A DNA stretch of 64,000 bases, taken from Nephromyces sp. MM_2019 (taxonomy: Eukaryota > Apicomplexa > Aconoidasida > Nephromycida). Shown here one piece after another: positions 61,566 to 64,000 of this stretch (positions within the stretch are counted from its first letter, which is position 1; each line of letters begins with the position of its first letter). Under the pieces are notes generated by a model. The model saw nothing but the letters and a program-made list of their open reading frames with translations. It was not told where the DNA came from and did not search any database. The position numbers were made by a program, and so were the translations under genes. Where the stretch lies: assembly GCA_015657535.1 (NCBI GenBank), contig JADHZB010001371.1, positions 1,090 to 65,089 on the forward strand, given 5' to 3'.

Positions 61566-64000
61566 TAAAAGGTGTCAAAGCGAGGTTGCTGTAGCCATGA
61601 TATAACACCTGCGGTCTAAACCTAACACATGCGCCAAAAAAAAATTTTCTCATTAACTGTCTTTTGTGTGCTGCATTAGGTGATGATCCCAGAAAAAAAC
61701 AAAAGAACTATTTTCCAGGCTATTCAGCCTAGCATCAACATAATACAATACTCCAAGTGAATAAATGCGCATTCGCAAAGTTTGGTGAATGTTGCAATAA
61801 CGGTATATGCTTCTGAAATTACGATGCTACACAACGTGAAGTTCATAACAATGAGACTGCTTTTCACGAGTTTGTACCCATGCTAAGCCTTTTCTCGCTT
61901 GTTAGAAGTTCTAACAAATTTATGAAACATTCCGCAGGTCCTCTGTGTCTATCCGTCTGGTGCGCTAATATTTATATAAGCGTGCGAAGGCACGCCGTTA
62001 GACGTCATAAAAGGCTCATGCCATTCTTTTTCCTTTGTACGTAGTTTTGGTGAATGAACGTAACATGCATGGCAGAAGAGTTTATATCCAATACAGTGGC
62101 GTACCTTATATGGGTCTTACGGGCATGCAGATTAGACCTCACGCTTTGCAAAGTGATCGAGCTATTTTTGCCAAAAAATTAAGCGTCTTCTGCTTCGTAA
62201 GTTAAAGCAGGTGCATACGTACATTTGGCAGCGTTTCCTACCGTTTATACTTACAAAGGGCAAGCGGATTATAATAGCAAAGCTTATATTTCTTTACTAG
62301 AAGTTTCGTTCTCTGTTATGACCCATTCAATAGATCAGCAATAATATAATGAAGTCTCCCGGGTACTCTGGTGTAGGCTACGCACACAACATCAGTGACG
62401 GGTACTGTATGTGTTGCCCCTTCCTTAGCCATTCACGAGGCACCGGTTACCCCAAGACAGTGAGCACTTGTCAATATTGAGATATACACTGTTTGCATTA
62501 CACTGGAACTCTCGCTGCTTCTATCTTGTTGGAGCACATACTTGATTTCCTTTACACTAAAATGATGACTGCTAGCTGTAAGTGGGAACCGTTTCAGCAT
62601 GTGAAAATTAGCGCATAGGAACACAGGCCGCTTGAATTGTAGCACCAGCTGGCAAAGGCAAATGCATTTACAGAACGAAACGAGAAAGATAGTATTCAAT
62701 TATAATAAAATCGTCCTCCGAAGTCCTCGCGGATGTGACGAAGATTTGTATGCTGAGCCACAGAGCTACAAGTTAGGTACTTTAACTAGGATTTATGCAC
62801 CCCCACGATAAACGCTTGTCATAACATAAATTTTCGCCGCATTAGTCGGGACTTCTTCATCTGGGTTTCTATTAAACTAAAGGATTACAAGGTTATGAGG
62901 GTCCTATCTTCAAAAGAAGATGCAATATTAGTGTGTCATAAAGATGAGCAACTGCTGCTATAATTCAGCCAACGGAAACACCTAAACGCGATGCAAATAA
63001 CTAATAATGAGTTAGCTTCCATTCCCTCACTGTCTGCTTCCTCGCCACAATACAGTGAATTTTATAATTAATGCTATAGAGAATGTGTGCGGATAAGTAT
63101 AAGAAAGAGATCCACCCCGTAATAATCTCGTCCGCCATTTTCTAGTGCACGACGCAATTTCATGGGAATTCTTCTGATTTTACAAGAATTGTTTCGACCG
63201 CAAGTTTAGTTTTAGTATTTATGACGCACTCATTTCCTGTACCACAAATCCTGGGGCCAACAAGCAGTAGCCCCCCATCCCTAGCGCATCAATGTTTAGA
63301 TCTCGGGATATTATTCTTATTCAGCTTATTAGAAACGTAGCAGCAGTAGTGGATACAGACCCACGCAGGAAATTGTGATATGTTGTGAACCTTTTATATG
63401 CTTAAAAATGCTGTGCTACTTCGCAGTGATCTACTTAGTAAAGCCAGCTCTTTTCTTTTTAAATAAAAGCGATCGAGATAAAATTCAATATGCTTTGTAA
63501 TACCCGTGATTCACGTGGTCTATATACTTGTTTCAGTAATCGACGGAGCGGGAGCTAGAGTAAAAAATGGTTCATTGCTGCTAATTTAGCGTGCGCATTA
63601 TTAGTAAGGCAAGAGTTATGAGCCTCCCTAGGATTATATCTACACGTAAGTGTGGCAGATCCTCCTAGCATAAAGATTAGAACCATAGAATCAGGTGTAT
63701 GCAAGCAATGTTTATAGATCACGCTAAGCTGCCTACTGCGCGGAGAATATTTAGGCTTTCAAACTGTATAATTATTTTAAGATTGCTTCAACCATGAGCT
63801 ATAAAGTTACTGCGGGAAACTTATATTTCAAAGATAGGAGATGCTTCATCATTACTTTATTTGTATGGCATAGTCCTTAGCATATATTGATTAGCAATGC
63901 CCAGATTAACTCCATGATGTTACTAAAAAAGGAAAATATGATGAAACTCGAAAATCCCTTTTAGTCGCCATTCTTCTAAGGATATGGTAGCAGCGCGACA
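61566..64000. other. Stretch after the kinase gene, nothing supportable
   Basis: AT-rich DNA with only chance ORFs (for example minus 62699-62433). No repeat array, RNA gene or exon chain seen up to the window edge. The first part must contain the kinase 3' UTR and polyadenylation site, not identified. Confidence 0.55.

Overview
The window is nuclear DNA from a eukaryote, probably a protist. Every gene I can support is split by spliceosomal introns (GT-AG, plus one well-supported GC-AG), the genes are kilobases apart, and the families are eukaryotic: centrin, GATA-type zinc finger, TKL-like protein kinase, IQ motifs with an AMPK-beta-type glycogen-binding module, and an OPR/HPR-like organelle RNA-binding type of helical repeat protein. 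I cannot fix the lineage. The helical-repeat protein and the glycogen-binding module would suit a plastid- or mitochondrion-rich protist such as an alveolate or a unicellular alga, but that is inference. I saw no rRNA, tRNA, CRISPR or transposase gene.

Layout. 1-14.8 kb, minus strand: one very large gene, truncated by the window edge at its 3' end. Small exons encode, in order, a beta-rich N-terminal part, a Ser-rich linker, about four IQ motifs and a CBM48/AMPK-beta-like glycogen-binding domain. They run into one uninterrupted exon of at least 7,785 bp that encodes an acidic, Ser-rich, probably disordered tail with 11-residue tandem repeats. This exon has no stop codon inside the window, so it is easily missed by a search for closed ORFs. 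The block is full of CA/TG microsatellites, in introns and in frame in the exons. 15-28.5 kb: no supportable gene. 28.5-32.1 kb, minus: a three-exon gene for a GATA-type zinc finger protein with AT-hook-like motifs; the finger itself is split by an intron. 32.1-36.7 kb: no firm gene. 36.7-40.6 kb, plus: a large helical-repeat protein. 41.3-44.4 kb, plus: an RluA-family pseudouridine synthase in at least five exons. 47.1-49.5 kb, plus: a complete six-exon centrin. 54.7-61.6 kb, plus: a protein kinase with a very long disordered N-terminal part and a C-terminal kinase domain carrying all the main catalytic motifs. 61.6-64 kb: nothing supportable.

The exon models were built by hand from splice signals, reading phase and family alignment. 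Joins where phase agrees on both sides are reliable. Joins that I could not phase are marked as such: the N-terminal part of the large gene, the last exon of the helical-repeat gene, the first exon of the pseudouridine synthase, and exon 1 to exon 2 of the kinase. The genes do not form an obvious pathway. Two neighbouring plus-strand genes (helical-repeat protein and pseudouridine synthase) both look RNA-directed.
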